From Trichosphaerium sp. ATCC 40318 (lineage: Eukaryota > Discosea > Flabellinia > Trichosidae): a DNA stretch of 64,000 nucleotides. The stretch is from NCBI GenBank assembly GCA_038496445.1, contig JALMLS010000149.1, forward strand, positions 186,001 through 250,000. Reading direction: 5' to 3'. Shown here in pieces: positions 1 to 9,429 of this stretch. Positions within the stretch are counted from its first letter, which is position 1. Each line of letters starts with the position of its first letter. A model generated the notes under the pieces. That model saw nothing but the letters and a program-made list of their open reading frames with translations, searched no databases and was not told the DNA's origin. The position numbers were made by a program, and so were the translations under genes.

Positions 1-459
1 GTATGGAACAACAAATTGCCGAAAAAGCAGCAAGACAAAAGATGGCTAAAATTGAAGATGAGACATACCTACATAAAGAACAGACCCGCGCAGACGCTGA
101 ATTGTACGTTATTTCGAACAAAAATATGAACAAGAAAATATTTGTGTTCTTTTTTTAGCCAAAATTGTAGTTTCTTTTTACTAACTTTATCTACTAGCTA
201 CTTTGATTCTAAGAGATCTGAGGCTAATAAAAAGATACTCACACCTGAGTACTTAATGTTAGAAGCAATTAAAGGGCTAAGTAATAACACAAAAGTTTAT
301 TTTGGCAAATCCGTTGGACAGGTAATTTTAAACTCCTCATTGTGTATCCCTGCTGTATTAATACGCGATTAGATGTACCTCGACTTTTTTGAGGAGTTAA
401 AGAAATCAATGACCTCAATTGGACCATTTGGCGGTGTAACAACGAAGAAGCAAGGTTAA
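1..459 (+). CDS. Erlin-like SPFH-domain protein, 3' end only
   Basis: This is the C-terminal part of an erlin, an ER-membrane scaffold that assembles into large rings and helps hand substrates such as activated IP3 receptors to ER-associated degradation. The gene is cut by the window start. Three exons join in frame: 1-103, 198-321 and 373-459. The introns are 104-197 (donor GTACGT) and 322-372. The product shows the charged stretch IEDETYLHKEQTRADAE, then LTPEYL and KVYFG, which align well with the end of the prohibitin-homology and oligomerisation region of animal erlins, and it ends in a short tail, GGVTTKKQG. The SPFH domain proper and the N-terminal membrane anchor lie upstream of the window. 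The family call rests on remembered motifs, not a search. Confidence 0.85.
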
Positions 460-1849
460 ACAAGGCAACCTGGCCAGAAGGGAAAGAACCAAAATTACGA
501 ATAACAAATTATGTAAACGTCATTTTCCGTCTATGCAGTTATAATAAACTAACCCTTTCGGATTTTATTGATTGGATGGCTTACAATTCAGATTTGAGAT
601 GATGTTTGGTTTTACGGTTTTTTTATTTTAGTACTCGTGTCAAGTGAAATCCCGCTGTTTTATCGTTTGAGGAGTAGCGTATTAATCACAAGAAGCGTAA
701 GAGCCGAAAAGAGAAGTTATTCTCAGCCTTTTTTAATAGTGAAATTTGTCATTTCGGCGTTTATATCGCTTGTTAATGTAGTATATATAACATAGAAGAG
801 TATGTGAATAGATTTTATGTATTTACTACAAGTACAGGAGGGCTATTTACAATGCGGGGTTTAAAAAAAAATGTAAGGCCTTACAGCGCAGGCTAGACGC
901 TTGATATAAATTATATGGGTAATGTTTAGCAAACTTTGCGGGTTTGTAGTGAGTCGTTCGTAAAAACGTCATTGGCAACTAACTGTGTTTGCCATAGCTG
1001 CTTTACCTTGCGTACTCTGTACGGCCAGGACTTTAAAGATCGATACTATCCAAATGTTAGTGAGAAATTGAGTAAAAAGGAAAAACGGTTCTAAATTTGT
1101 TTCTACTGTGTACCTTTTGTATGCCAACAGGGTACTTTACTGTTGAATTCTGTTGTTTCGTCAGTCTTCGCTTCTTGATTGGCAAATAGTTGTCTGGGAT
1201 GTTATTCATGGTGTATTGGATGTTATTTGAGAGATGTGATGTGCTCATTCAGGTGTTAGTTGGCAGTTAAGAGAAAAGTCTGGTAGAAATGAAATAAAAT
1301 GGAAATTAGCGAAAAACTACCCAAATTTCTGTCTTTGGTAAACATACTGCTGACCATTTGAATAAACTAAAGGTCGCTGCTTCTTTATATTTACTTCGTT
1401 TGCGAGCCTTGTTACTTTTGCGGAGTGCTACTATACCAAAAGCATAGAACGTTGCAACACAAAAAAACCTCAGTTTGACAGGAACTTGTGGTTGCAGTGA
1501 ATATTTATTGAAAACGAACATAAAACTAGGAAAGTACTATGCTTAGATTGCACCCCAAGAAGCTTCCAAGTCAGGTTTTTTACCAGAAAATCCAAAGTTA
1601 GTTTAGGGAACAAAGTCTGGTGTAAAACACAACGTTTCTGCTTTAACATTGCTATGTAATGCAGGTTTCGTGCAGTCTGGGCTATGCGTTGAGGTCGCCT
1701 TGATAACATTCCTTCATATCCTTCAATTGTGCATCACATTGCCCGTGGCAGTACCAAAGCGACTTCTTTCCCATCATCAACGCACCCCAGCGGCTCGAGA
1801 ATTTCGGATTGTACAGCTATAGATAGCTATTCGGTTTCTACACGATTAC
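460..1849. other. Intergenic stretch with no recognisable gene
   Basis: No open frame here shows a recognisable family motif, and the short frames overlap on both strands with no consistent splice structure. The sequence is AT-rich with several T-runs. I see no tRNA, no tandem array and no transposase-like motif. It separates the erlin gene from the duplicated block that begins near 1850. Confidence 0.5.
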
Positions 1850-2190
1850 GAGACAATATCAGTTAATTGGTAGTACCGCACCTTGCACAGGGAAGTAGTG
1901 TTTATAATTTTAGACATTCTTCGGTTGAAGAAAAGATGGCTTGAAACTAGAATAAAATGTAGCAGAATTTGCGAATACCCCTTTGTGCATTCGACTGTGA
2001 ATAGAGCAACACTTGACGCATTTCCGGAGGTAACGGTCAACACATCCAAAAAAAGAAAACTGCTAATGATGGATCACCACAACATCGAGAATTTGTTTCG
2101 AATTCACTTAGGTGATTAGCGGATAATTGCCAAACAATTAATCAATGCCAAAGAGTTCTACTGAAAAAAACCAAAGGCTTACTATAATTT
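1850..2190. repeat. Diverged dispersed repeat, copy A
   Basis: This stretch is related, in the same orientation, to 49535-49905. Shared words include CAGTTAATTGGTAGT, CCGGAGGTAACGGTCAA and AGAGTTCTACTGAAAAAA, separated by diverged and length-variable sequence. Both copies lie immediately beside pseudokinase-like genes. The conceptual minus-strand translations share VLTVTSG and a later TKG, but the frames are not otherwise preserved, so a coding role is unproven. It may be a decayed gene or part of the unit that was duplicated with the kinase-like genes. Confidence 0.55.
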
Positions 2191-2384
2191 TCCGTGCTTT
2201 GGCTTCCATATTATACTGCGCAGCTATTTTGCTTTTCCTTTATTTTTGTACAATTACAGACTTTTTTGTTTCTTAATTAGGAAACAATACAAAGCGTCGT
2301 TGTGCCCTGTAAAAAACAAACTACGCTTGTATATAACATAGAACGCATGCACTTGTTTTTTTATGACTGTTAAACTGATCTCGA

Positions 2385-2475
2385 TTAAAATCACGTTTCG
2401 GCAACCGAAATACGCCTGAATAAGCCGGAAACGCTATGGTGTTGAATTGAGAACTATCTTCAATAGATTTAACGT
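2385..2475 (+). promoter_or_regulatory. Conserved upstream element of the pseudokinase-like family
   Basis: This segment is retained in front of all three gene copies (here, about 51305-51395 on the plus strand, and about 50880-50790 on the minus strand), although the surrounding DNA has diverged. At 2396-2410 it contains the interrupted palindrome TTTCGGCAACCGAAA, followed by TACGCCTGAATAAGCCGGAAA. The third copy keeps only one palindrome arm intact. Conservation outside the coding region suggests a promoter or other functional non-coding element. No factor can be named. Confidence 0.5.
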
Positions 2476-2747
2476 GCCGCTTGAGTAATTAGCAGACTTG
2501 TTTTTGTTTAGTTTTTTAGTTTTGTTTCTCCCTTTTTCCACAAGACTGAAAAAAACTAAAAATGCAATTCAACTGATGCGCAACAGTCTGTCACGCCACA
2601 TCAAAGGATATCAGTCTTCGCGATGGACTGGTTCGATATGTTTCTCCTACCACTCTACAATGTTAGTTATCGGCTTTAACTGCGCAGTATACGCGTGTAC
2701 GCCAATAATATCTAACTACTAATACCATCGCAACTCTTCCAAACAAA

Positions 2748-3269
2748 ATGCCAATCCTATCATTCCTCAAGAACAAGAAGACCCAACCGACCTCCCAAAG
2801 CCTCGAACAGATTGCGCGTAGAGGACTCAAACACAAAACAGTTCTGAAGGTGCTCAAATCGACGGTGATAGAGCTGGATGTCTTACATCAAGCAGGATAT
2901 GCTTACCAACGCATAAACGGACACAACATCAAAGTCCATCGCAAACAACACTGTTTGATGCTCACAGGTTCTCTCAGCAACAATGGCAACCCTCTAAACA
3001 GCTCTCTGGTACTTGAAATGCAACAAAAAAAGGATATTCACCAACTCGGCTGCTTGGCAACCTGGCTCACCATCGGAGGCGATTTTGAGCGCGTACAAAC
3101 ACTGGACAGGCACCAACAACTTCTTGCTTTGAAAGATGCTCGAGCTTCAGCGACACTCATTAACTTTGTATCTGCGTGCTTTGGTAAAACCACAACTGCG
3201 CGGTACCTTTTTTCCACACTAGAAACTGTACATGTAAAACAGTTAAAAATAAAAAATAGATTTATGTAG
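2748..3269 (+). CDS. Pseudokinase-like (CK1 C-lobe-like) protein, copy 1
   Basis: A single-exon gene encoding 173 residues. The start at [11 protein letters not shown] is chosen because all three family members begin there, behind the shared leader that ends AACTCTTCC. The middle of the protein resembles the C-lobe of a protein kinase, closest in feel to casein kinase 1. The segment [18 protein letters not shown] sits where the catalytic loop (HRD...N) would be, LMLTGS where DFG would be, and [12 protein letters not shown] looks like the helix-F motif that CK1 kinases write as DDLESLGYVL. The catalytic Asp of HRD and the DFG Asp are both missing, and there is no N-lobe with a glycine loop or lysine. 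If the fold assignment is right, this is a truncated pseudokinase. The assignment is inference from pattern. The alternative is an unrelated lineage-specific protein. Confidence 0.7.
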   Translation: MPILSFLKNKKTQPTSQSLEQIARRGLKHKTVLKVLKSTVIELDVLHQAGYAYQRINGHNIKVHRKQHCLMLTGSLSNNGNPLNSSLVLEMQQKKDIHQLGCLATWLTIGGDFERVQTLDRHQQLLALKDARASATLINFVSACFGKTTTARYLFSTLETVHVKQLKIKNRFM

Positions 3270-3422
3270 ACAACTTTTGTTACTCGCTCGTTCTAAGATT
3301 TTGTTCAAAGTTCATCTTCTATGCCATGTCATTAAAAATGTGCGTCATTGCAATAGTTTCCTTGTTTGTATTTGATAACAGTACTCAGGCAACTTCAAAT
3401 AAGTTCTTTATGGGATTTAGTA

Positions 3423-3442
3423 GAAATTCCACAGAAATTTCG
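3423..3442 (+). promoter_or_regulatory. Heat-shock-element-like sites upstream of Hsp70 copy 1
   Basis: AGAAATTTCG at 3433-3442 is a perfect nGAAnnTTCn pair, the inverted half-sites bound by heat-shock factor. Just upstream, at 3423-3429, lies GAAATTC with one-base spacing. They lie about 90-110 bases before the chosen Hsp70 start and are conserved in the second copy. A role in heat induction is inference from the known consensus. Confidence 0.5.
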
Positions 3443-3529
3443 CTGATTTTCATACTTCACATAAAACAATCGCTTCAAGACAACACCATTATTTCAAAAA
3501 TCATTCAAACAACACAACAACGTACTAAA

Positions 3530-5425
3530 ATGAGTCAATCAACAAAAATAAGAGGACCATGCATCGGTATTGACCTTGGAACGACATATTCTTGCGTCGG
3601 TCACTACAACAACGGTAAAGTCGATATCATCGCCAACGACAACGGTAACAGAACAACTCCAAGTTATGTTTCGTTTGGAGATACAGAACGTCTTATTGGT
3701 GAAGCGGCAAAGAACCAAGCAGCAATGAATCCAACCAACACTGTTTTCGATGCAAAGAGATTGATTGGACGTAAATTCAACGACCAGTCAGTTCAGAGCG
3801 ATGCCAAACACTGGGCCTTTAAAATTATCAACAAAGACGGAAAGCCACACGTTCAAGTCACTTTCAAAAATGAACTCAAGACTTTCACACCAGAAGAAAT
3901 CAGCGCCATGGTACTTTCAAAGATGAAGCAAACAGCGGAGAACTACCTTGGACAGAAAGTCACAGATGCCGTTGTCACAGTCCCTGCCTATTTTAACGAC
4001 GCCCAGCGTAAGTCTACAAAAGATGCTGGTATCATTGCAGGACTCAATATCAGAAGAATTATCAACGAGCCTACAGCGGCAGCACTTGCTTATGGACTCG
4101 ACACAGCGAACAAGGGCGAGAGAAATGTTCTAGTATTCGATTTGGGCGGTGGTACTTTTGATGTCAGTCTTTTGACCCTCGATGAAGGTGTCACTGAGGT
4201 ACGCGCCACAGCTGGCAACACTCATTTGGGTGGAGAAGATTTTGACAACAGAGTCGTGGATCATTTCATCAAAGAGTTCAAACGCAAACACAACCTCGAT
4301 ATTTCCAACAACGACCGTGCTCTAAGACGTCTCCGTACAGCTTGTGAACGTGCAAAGAGGACTCTTTCAAACGCTACAATGGCATCTATCGAAATTGATG
4401 CTCTATATCAAGGCACAGACTTTTTCACAAAACTATCAAGAGCACGTTTTGAAGAGCTCAATATGGATCTTTTCAAGCAAACTCTTCAACCAGTTGAACA
4501 AGTTCTCAGAGATGCCAAGATGGACAAACATACTATTCACGAAATCATTCTGGTTGGTGGATCTACACGTATTCCAAGAATACAGAAGATGCTCTCTGAT
4601 TATTTCAATGGAAAGAAACTCAACAAATCCATCAATCCAGATGAAGCTGTTGCTTATGGTGCCGCTGTTCAAGCAGCGATCATTGCTGGGAAAAAAGATA
4701 AAATATTGGACGACATTGTACTCATCGATGTTGCTCCTTTGAGTATGGGATTGGAGACTGCAGGTGGTATCATGACGACTCTAATTCCAAGAAACACAAA
4801 GATTCCAACGACAAAAGAACAATATTTCTCGACAGCTGCTGATAATCAAACTGCAGTTACAATTCAAGTGTTTGAAGGAGAAAGGCGATTCACAAAAGAC
4901 AACAGAGCACTTGGCCAATTCAATTTGACGAATATTCCTCCAGCTCCTCGTGGTGTACCTAAGATAACGGTGGTATACGCTATAGACTCAAACGGTATCC
5001 TTACAGTGAGCGCCAAAGACGAAGCGAATGGTAACTCAAAGAGTATCGAGATTCAAGCGCAAACAGGCAATCTCACAAAAGAAGATATCGATCGAATGGT
5101 AGCAGAGTCTGAGAAATTCAAAGAAGATGACGAGAAAGCATTACAACGTGTTGAAGCAAAGAATAACTTGGAGAATTACGCCTTCCATGTGCGTTCTACA
5201 CTTGAAGAAAAGAATATGAAGGAGAAACTTGCGCCTGAGGAGTTATCAACACTTGAAGAACAAGTCATGGATTCAATTCGATTTACAGAAAACAACCCAA
5301 ATGAAAGTGCTGACACATACAATACAAGGCGTAGTCAACTTGAAGAGAAGGTCAACAAATTAATGGCAAAGATTCATCAGTCAGGAAGTCCACCAACACA
5401 ACCAAGTGTAGAAGAAGTTGAATAA
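3530..5425 (+). CDS. Cytosolic Hsp70 chaperone, copy 1
   Basis: An intronless gene encoding a 631-residue Hsp70, the ATP-driven chaperone that folds clients with J-domain and nucleotide-exchange partners. The start at MSQSTKI is chosen because the Hsp70 signature [12 protein letters not shown] follows directly. The open frame runs 68 codons further upstream, but that part holds the heat-shock-element-like site and is probably leader. Family signatures are present: [22 protein letters not shown], and [14 protein letters not shown], followed by the substrate-binding domain ([16 protein letters not shown]). There is no organelle leader and no HDEL tail, so it is cytosolic or nuclear. Two oddities: the C-terminus is EEVE rather than EEVD, and the usual GGMP-rich linker before the tail is absent. 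A nearly identical copy lies inverted at 25367-27262. Confidence 0.97.
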   Translation: MSQSTKIRGPCIGIDLGTTYSCVGHYNNGKVDIIANDNGNRTTPSYVSFGDTERLIGEAAKNQAAMNPTNTVFDAKRLIGRKFNDQSVQSDAKHWAFKIINKDGKPHVQVTFKNELKTFTPEEISAMVLSKMKQTAENYLGQKVTDAVVTVPAYFNDAQRKSTKDAGIIAGLNIRRIINEPTAAALAYGLDTANKGERNVLVFDLGGGTFDVSLLTLDEGVTEVRATAGNTHLGGEDFDNRVVDHFIKEFKRKHNLDISNNDRALRRLRTACERAKRTLSNATMASIEIDALYQGTDFFTKLSRARFEELNMDLFKQTLQPVEQVLRDAKMDKHTIHEIILVGGSTRIPRIQKMLSDYFNGKKLNKSINPDEAVAYGAAVQAAIIAGKKDKILDDIVLIDVAPLSMGLETAGGIMTTLIPRNTKIPTTKEQYFSTAADNQTAVTIQVFEGERRFTKDNRALGQFNLTNIPPAPRGVPKITVVYAIDSNGILTVSAKDEANGNSKSIEIQAQTGNLTKEDIDRMVAESEKFKEDDEKALQRVEAKNNLENYAFHVRSTLEEKNMKEKLAPEELSTLEEQVMDSIRFTENNPNESADTYNTRRSQLEEKVNKLMAKIHQSGSPPTQPSVEEVE

Positions 5426-5590
5426 ATGTAATATATGAAATAATGTCTTGTTTTTTTTTGCACATAAATTTCACGTGATTTTTTTATGACTCCATTTGAC
5501 TTAGTAAACTACCCAAACTCAAGAAGCCTAAAATAAGCACAAAACTTCCTATTTAGTTAGCTACTGTTTGAGGACTGCAACGCGGGAACA

Positions 5591-6522
5591 ATGAGTCGCC
5601 TTGGTGCTTGTGTAGTAGATTTTGACAAAACTATAACAAAACATGACACATCGCGTGTTTTAATGAATTGCGGTATATGGCTTGCTTTTAAAACGAAAAC
5701 TTACACTATTAGTTGTCAAAACACGCCCAGACGTTAAAGATGAATGGGTAGCGTTTGAGAAGGCGTACTATCAGTCATATAAAACATATCATGCTCAAAT
5801 AGACAAACACCCGTCATTTGACGCTTTTATTGCAGCTATGGACGAGTTTGAGCTCAAGTGGATTAAAAGTACGCAATATGAGCATAACTACCTTTGCTCT
5901 AACTCTTCCAGAGATTGTAGATAAAGATTTTCTCAAAGGAGCAAGGTTGACAGATATTGAAAATGCTGCCAAAGATATAGAGACGCGCGAGCATGCCCTA
6001 GAAACCCTCAAATGGCTTCATGAGAATAACGTACCTGTGGTGGTGCTAAGCTTGTGCTGGAGTAAGTCAATGATTGCTTCTGTATTCAAAAACCAAGGTG
6101 GATTTTCAGGTACAAAATTAATACGTTTCTTTCCTTTTCTTGACATATTTTTAGTGCGGCTTGTCACGAATTCTTTAACGATGAAAGATGGTGTATCTAC
6201 AGGAGAGATTGAGGGTCATGTCCATACAGCTCAATCAAAGTTAGATATCATAAAGGAACTGCGTGCCGAGTACGCAAAGAAGGGTCAAAAAGTAGCGTAC
6301 ATTGGAGATTCAGCATGGGACGTTCCAGCGCTACTACACGCTGATATACCGCTTGTTGTTGGCAAGTCTCAATCACTAGCAGAAGTCTGCGAGAAATTCA
6401 ATATTAAGAGATACAAACCTGACACTTGGAATGATTCTTGTAGTAACGACGAAAAACGAGTTGTTAATATGCCTTCATGGCAAGCAATAAGAGAGTTATT
6501 GTCAAAAGACGTTAAGGCATAA
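5591..6522 (+). CDS. HAD-superfamily phosphatase-like hydrolase
   Basis: Four exons join cleanly (5591-5672, 5713-5868, 5912-6109, 6155-6522), with introns of 40-45 nt. The product, about 267 residues, carries the HAD motifs in order: VVDFDKTIT near residue 10 (motif I, nucleophile and acid/base aspartates), VVVLSLCWS (motif II serine), a lysine in QSKLDIIKEL (motif III) and AYIGDSAWDVPALL (motif IV, GDSxxD acidic residues). This is the phosphoserine-phosphatase-like branch of small-molecule phosphatases. No targeting signal is evident and the substrate cannot be named. It follows Hsp70 on the same strand with a short gap and its own start. Confidence 0.85.
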
Positions 6523-6621
6523 TAAAAGAGAAATTAAGCGCACTTCGAAATAACTTTGCTAAAAGTAGAAATTAGTTGGTGAATTTTGCTGTTTGAATGA
6601 CATTACAGCTTGTATAATACT

Positions 6622-9211
6622 ATGGCAGAGGATACATTACATATTGCTAGTTATCAAGACCTTGTAGTGGTATAATTGTTTACAATTTGTTGAAATTGTA
6701 TCCAACACGCTTTAGGATGGCTTTGATAAGGTATCGAATAAAATTCTACGCGGTACACAGATAACTGGGTTTTTGGTCGATTTTTGGGAAGGCTACGCTC
6801 AAGTACAGGAGAATTATGGTAATTTAGCCTAGTTGACACTTATTGTTAATAAGTTTTTCAAAAGCAAAGGGTTTATCACGATTACTAGCCTCTCCAGCTG
6901 CGAATTTCAAACCTTCTGTGTTCGGGCGGTTTTTTAAAAGCGAGAAAATCGCTGATTATGGGTACGAGCAGTTCTTTTTTTTTGAAATGAAATACGTACT
7001 GAATGAGCGAAGTGTGGTCGTTGTTTTCGTTGTATTGACGTATCTTAGAACAGTCCAGGAAGCATGGGACACGTTTTTAAAAACAATGAAAGAAATAGCA
7101 ACAATGCAAGCAAGCGTTGCTAGCTTGGTTCGTAAAGATATACATAAGCCTTTGATGGAATATAAGATAGTGACAGATGTTACAAATCGCATGGTACACT
7201 TTTTTTTCAATCGATCGAAAAGCCAGATCTGTGCTTTTTTTTGTCAAGTCACGTGATTTGACAAAGAGACAACTTATTTGGGTAGACGATTTCTGAAGGA
7301 AAGAAACAACTTGAGGAACTGAGAAGAAACCTTTCCTTGGCATCTAGGGTAAGTTATTAATCACGTGATATACTTTCACTTTTAGCTAATACCTAATTTC
7401 AACAAGGCAAAACAAAAATATGTTAGACAACATAAAGATGCAGAAAGGGCAATGAATGACTTAGAAAAAATAAAGTCTGCATCAAACCCAAATTTTGATA
7501 GAATAAAAAAGGTACAGCACTGAAAACGAGATTACTAAGGCAAGCAGTTTTGACTTACTTTTTTGCCCTCCTGTGATAGATGGACGCCGATAAAACGTTT
7601 AAGTGTACTGCGGTGACTGTTGCTGAAAGCGATTATAAAAAAGCAATACAACAAGCGAACGCAGTACAACAAGAGCACTATGAAAATAAAATGCCAAGGA
7701 TTTTTGATGGTGCGTTATATATTTTTTATTTGACATTGTACTTTTCAAATGTTGAAATCTTTGTTTATTGGTCTTAGCATTACAAGAGCTTGAAGAAGAA
7801 CGAATTAATAAATTCACTGGTTCGATGAGAACATTTCTTAACTTACATCTAAATCTGATTGATCAGTCTCAGCAGAGTTTTATCCCTGTAGCAAAATTAG
7901 GTAATAATTTGTGATCTTTTACATTTTTGACAAGGTTCTTTGTATAGGTATCGACAAGGAATCAGACGTTATAAATTACGTTAAAGAAAACCTCGGTGAT
8001 ACAGAGCCACCTGAATTACTCGTATTCGAACCACTTGGACCTCCCACACTCGCAAAAAATAAGAAAGCTATCGAAGAACCTAAAATTGAAGAAATTTCTA
8101 AACCAAAACGAGATAATGGAACAGAACCACAAGAGAAGGATTCTCAGGTATATCAAAACCATATTTCAGAAATAATTCATTCTAATCACTTTCTAAAGAA
8201 CGAGGATGATCTCGAAAGCGAGGAACCAAAGCGAAAAAAGAGTCGTGTTTCAAACAAGAGTGTTAAAAAGGAAAATACCTCATCAAATAGTAATGGTAAA
8301 GAAGAAGTAAAGACGCCTAATCGTAGGCGGAAACAATCATCATTCGGGTGCGTTTCACTTGAACCTTTATAATTGTCAAATGGCTTTACTTACTGGCAGA
8401 ACGTGATAGATTCAATGACACAGAGGTAGAAGGCATTTTTGGTGCAGAACAAAAGGTAGCTACTTTTTCTTGATTGTTGACTTGCTTAGTTTTCTGTTTT
8501 ATAGCGTGCAGAGGCACCTAAGCAACAAGAAAAAAAGCCAGAGCCCCCAGATACAAATATTGATACATTGCTACGTCTAGCAAAACAAAATGATTTTTAT
8601 GCCTTCTTTGGTACCTTTAATCACATCTAATAATGATGCTAAGTTTATCAAGGTGTACCACCAGAGGCTGAATTATCAGCCATCTCAAAGAAACGACGAG
8701 AACTCACACAAAAACTACATCCAGACAAGTTTGCTGATAATGATGAAGAACGCGTGGTGGCAAGTGAGAAGTTGTCAAAAATTAATGAAATATACACAAA
8801 CGTATTCCGTCGGGGTAAGAGTTTGAAATGAAGTTTTGCTTTACTAAAACAAGCTGCTTTGAGCGTAGATGAAACCCGAAACTTGTACAATACAATATGT
8901 CAATATAGGGGTTATTATAAACAATTTGAAGGAAAGGACGCTAAGCAACTGTACGTGGAATAGAGATTTTCAGTCTTTTTTTTGAAGACAAGAAAATTTG
9001 TGCTCACCTTTTTTTGTAAAGTTTGGGTGCGTACTCAAGGCTGGATGGGCTTCGTAAGACAATGAAAAGAGCGAATATGCCAAGTAAGCTTTTACTTTTG
9101 TGTTAAATAATTAGCGCTAACTTTGTGGTTTTAGATGACCTTAATGAAGAGCTAAAGGAAGCTGCTAGAATTTTATCTGCGTTACGTACAAAAGCAGAAC
9201 AAAACCAATAA
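6622..9211 (+). CDS. F-BAR domain / J-domain fusion protein
   Basis: About sixteen exons give a protein of roughly 560-580 residues. The N-terminal half reads as an F-BAR domain, the dimeric coiled coil that binds and curves membranes: GFDKVSNKILRG and YAQVQENYG at the start, VQEAWDTFLKTMKEIA, a long helix with YKKAIQQANAVQQEHYENKMP, then LQELEEERINKF. An acidic/basic linker rich in Lys, Glu and Ser follows. The C-terminal part is a J-domain with intact HPD: NDFYAFFGVPPEAELSAI, LTQKLHPDKFADN, ASEKLSKINEIY. The end is a short helical tail, LNEELKEAARILSALRTKA. Exon phases are compatible from the linker through the J-domain, with no stop or start between the halves, so one gene is the simplest reading. 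The join near 6819-6853 needs a very short intron. The segment 8149-8199 could be an in-frame intron or exon. An Hsp70-recruiting membrane-remodelling role is inference. Confidence 0.8.
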
Positions 9212-9429
9212 AAATACATTAAACCTCTGGAAAATCTTCAAGTCAGCGCACCCTGTGACAAGACATTTCGCACTGTAGTGTTATTTCACGTAACACTAGT
9301 TTGTCCAAAAAAAAACATTCTTGGATCTTGATAGATAAGTTGCTATGTAATGTTGTTGCATAATTTGAGGTATCCACCAAGACGCTGGTTTTGCATAAGC
9401 ACAACTAGGACATACGTTTCACCACTGAA

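Larger units (their letters stand above)
2240..3300 (+). repeat. Duplicated gene block, copy 1
   Basis: This block matches 51160-52250 in the same orientation, and 50885-49998 in inverted and more diverged form. It contains an upstream region, a promoter-like conserved segment and the pseudokinase-like gene. Identity with the 51 kb copy is close to complete from the gene's 5' leader through its stop codon, and lower upstream of about 2380. That pattern suggests recent duplication or gene conversion centred on the gene. Confidence 0.75.

Noticed and set aside
1306-1709. Overlapping minus-strand ORFs in the first intergenic region
   Set aside because: No motif, no consistent splice links and no similarity to other window proteins. 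Chance frames in AT-rich DNA are enough to explain them.
3326-3529. Upstream extension of the Hsp70 frame (68 codons, starting [13 protein letters not shown]) that could look like a signal peptide
   Set aside because: Only the latter part of the extension is shared with copy 2, whose frame opens differently (MATFNKFF). The segment contains heat-shock-element-like sites, and the protein has cytosolic hallmarks. It is more likely promoter and leader.
4344-4742. Long alternate-frame ORF inside Hsp70, present in both copies
   Set aside because: It lies wholly within the chaperone coding sequence and is shared simply because the genes are duplicates. No family resemblance.
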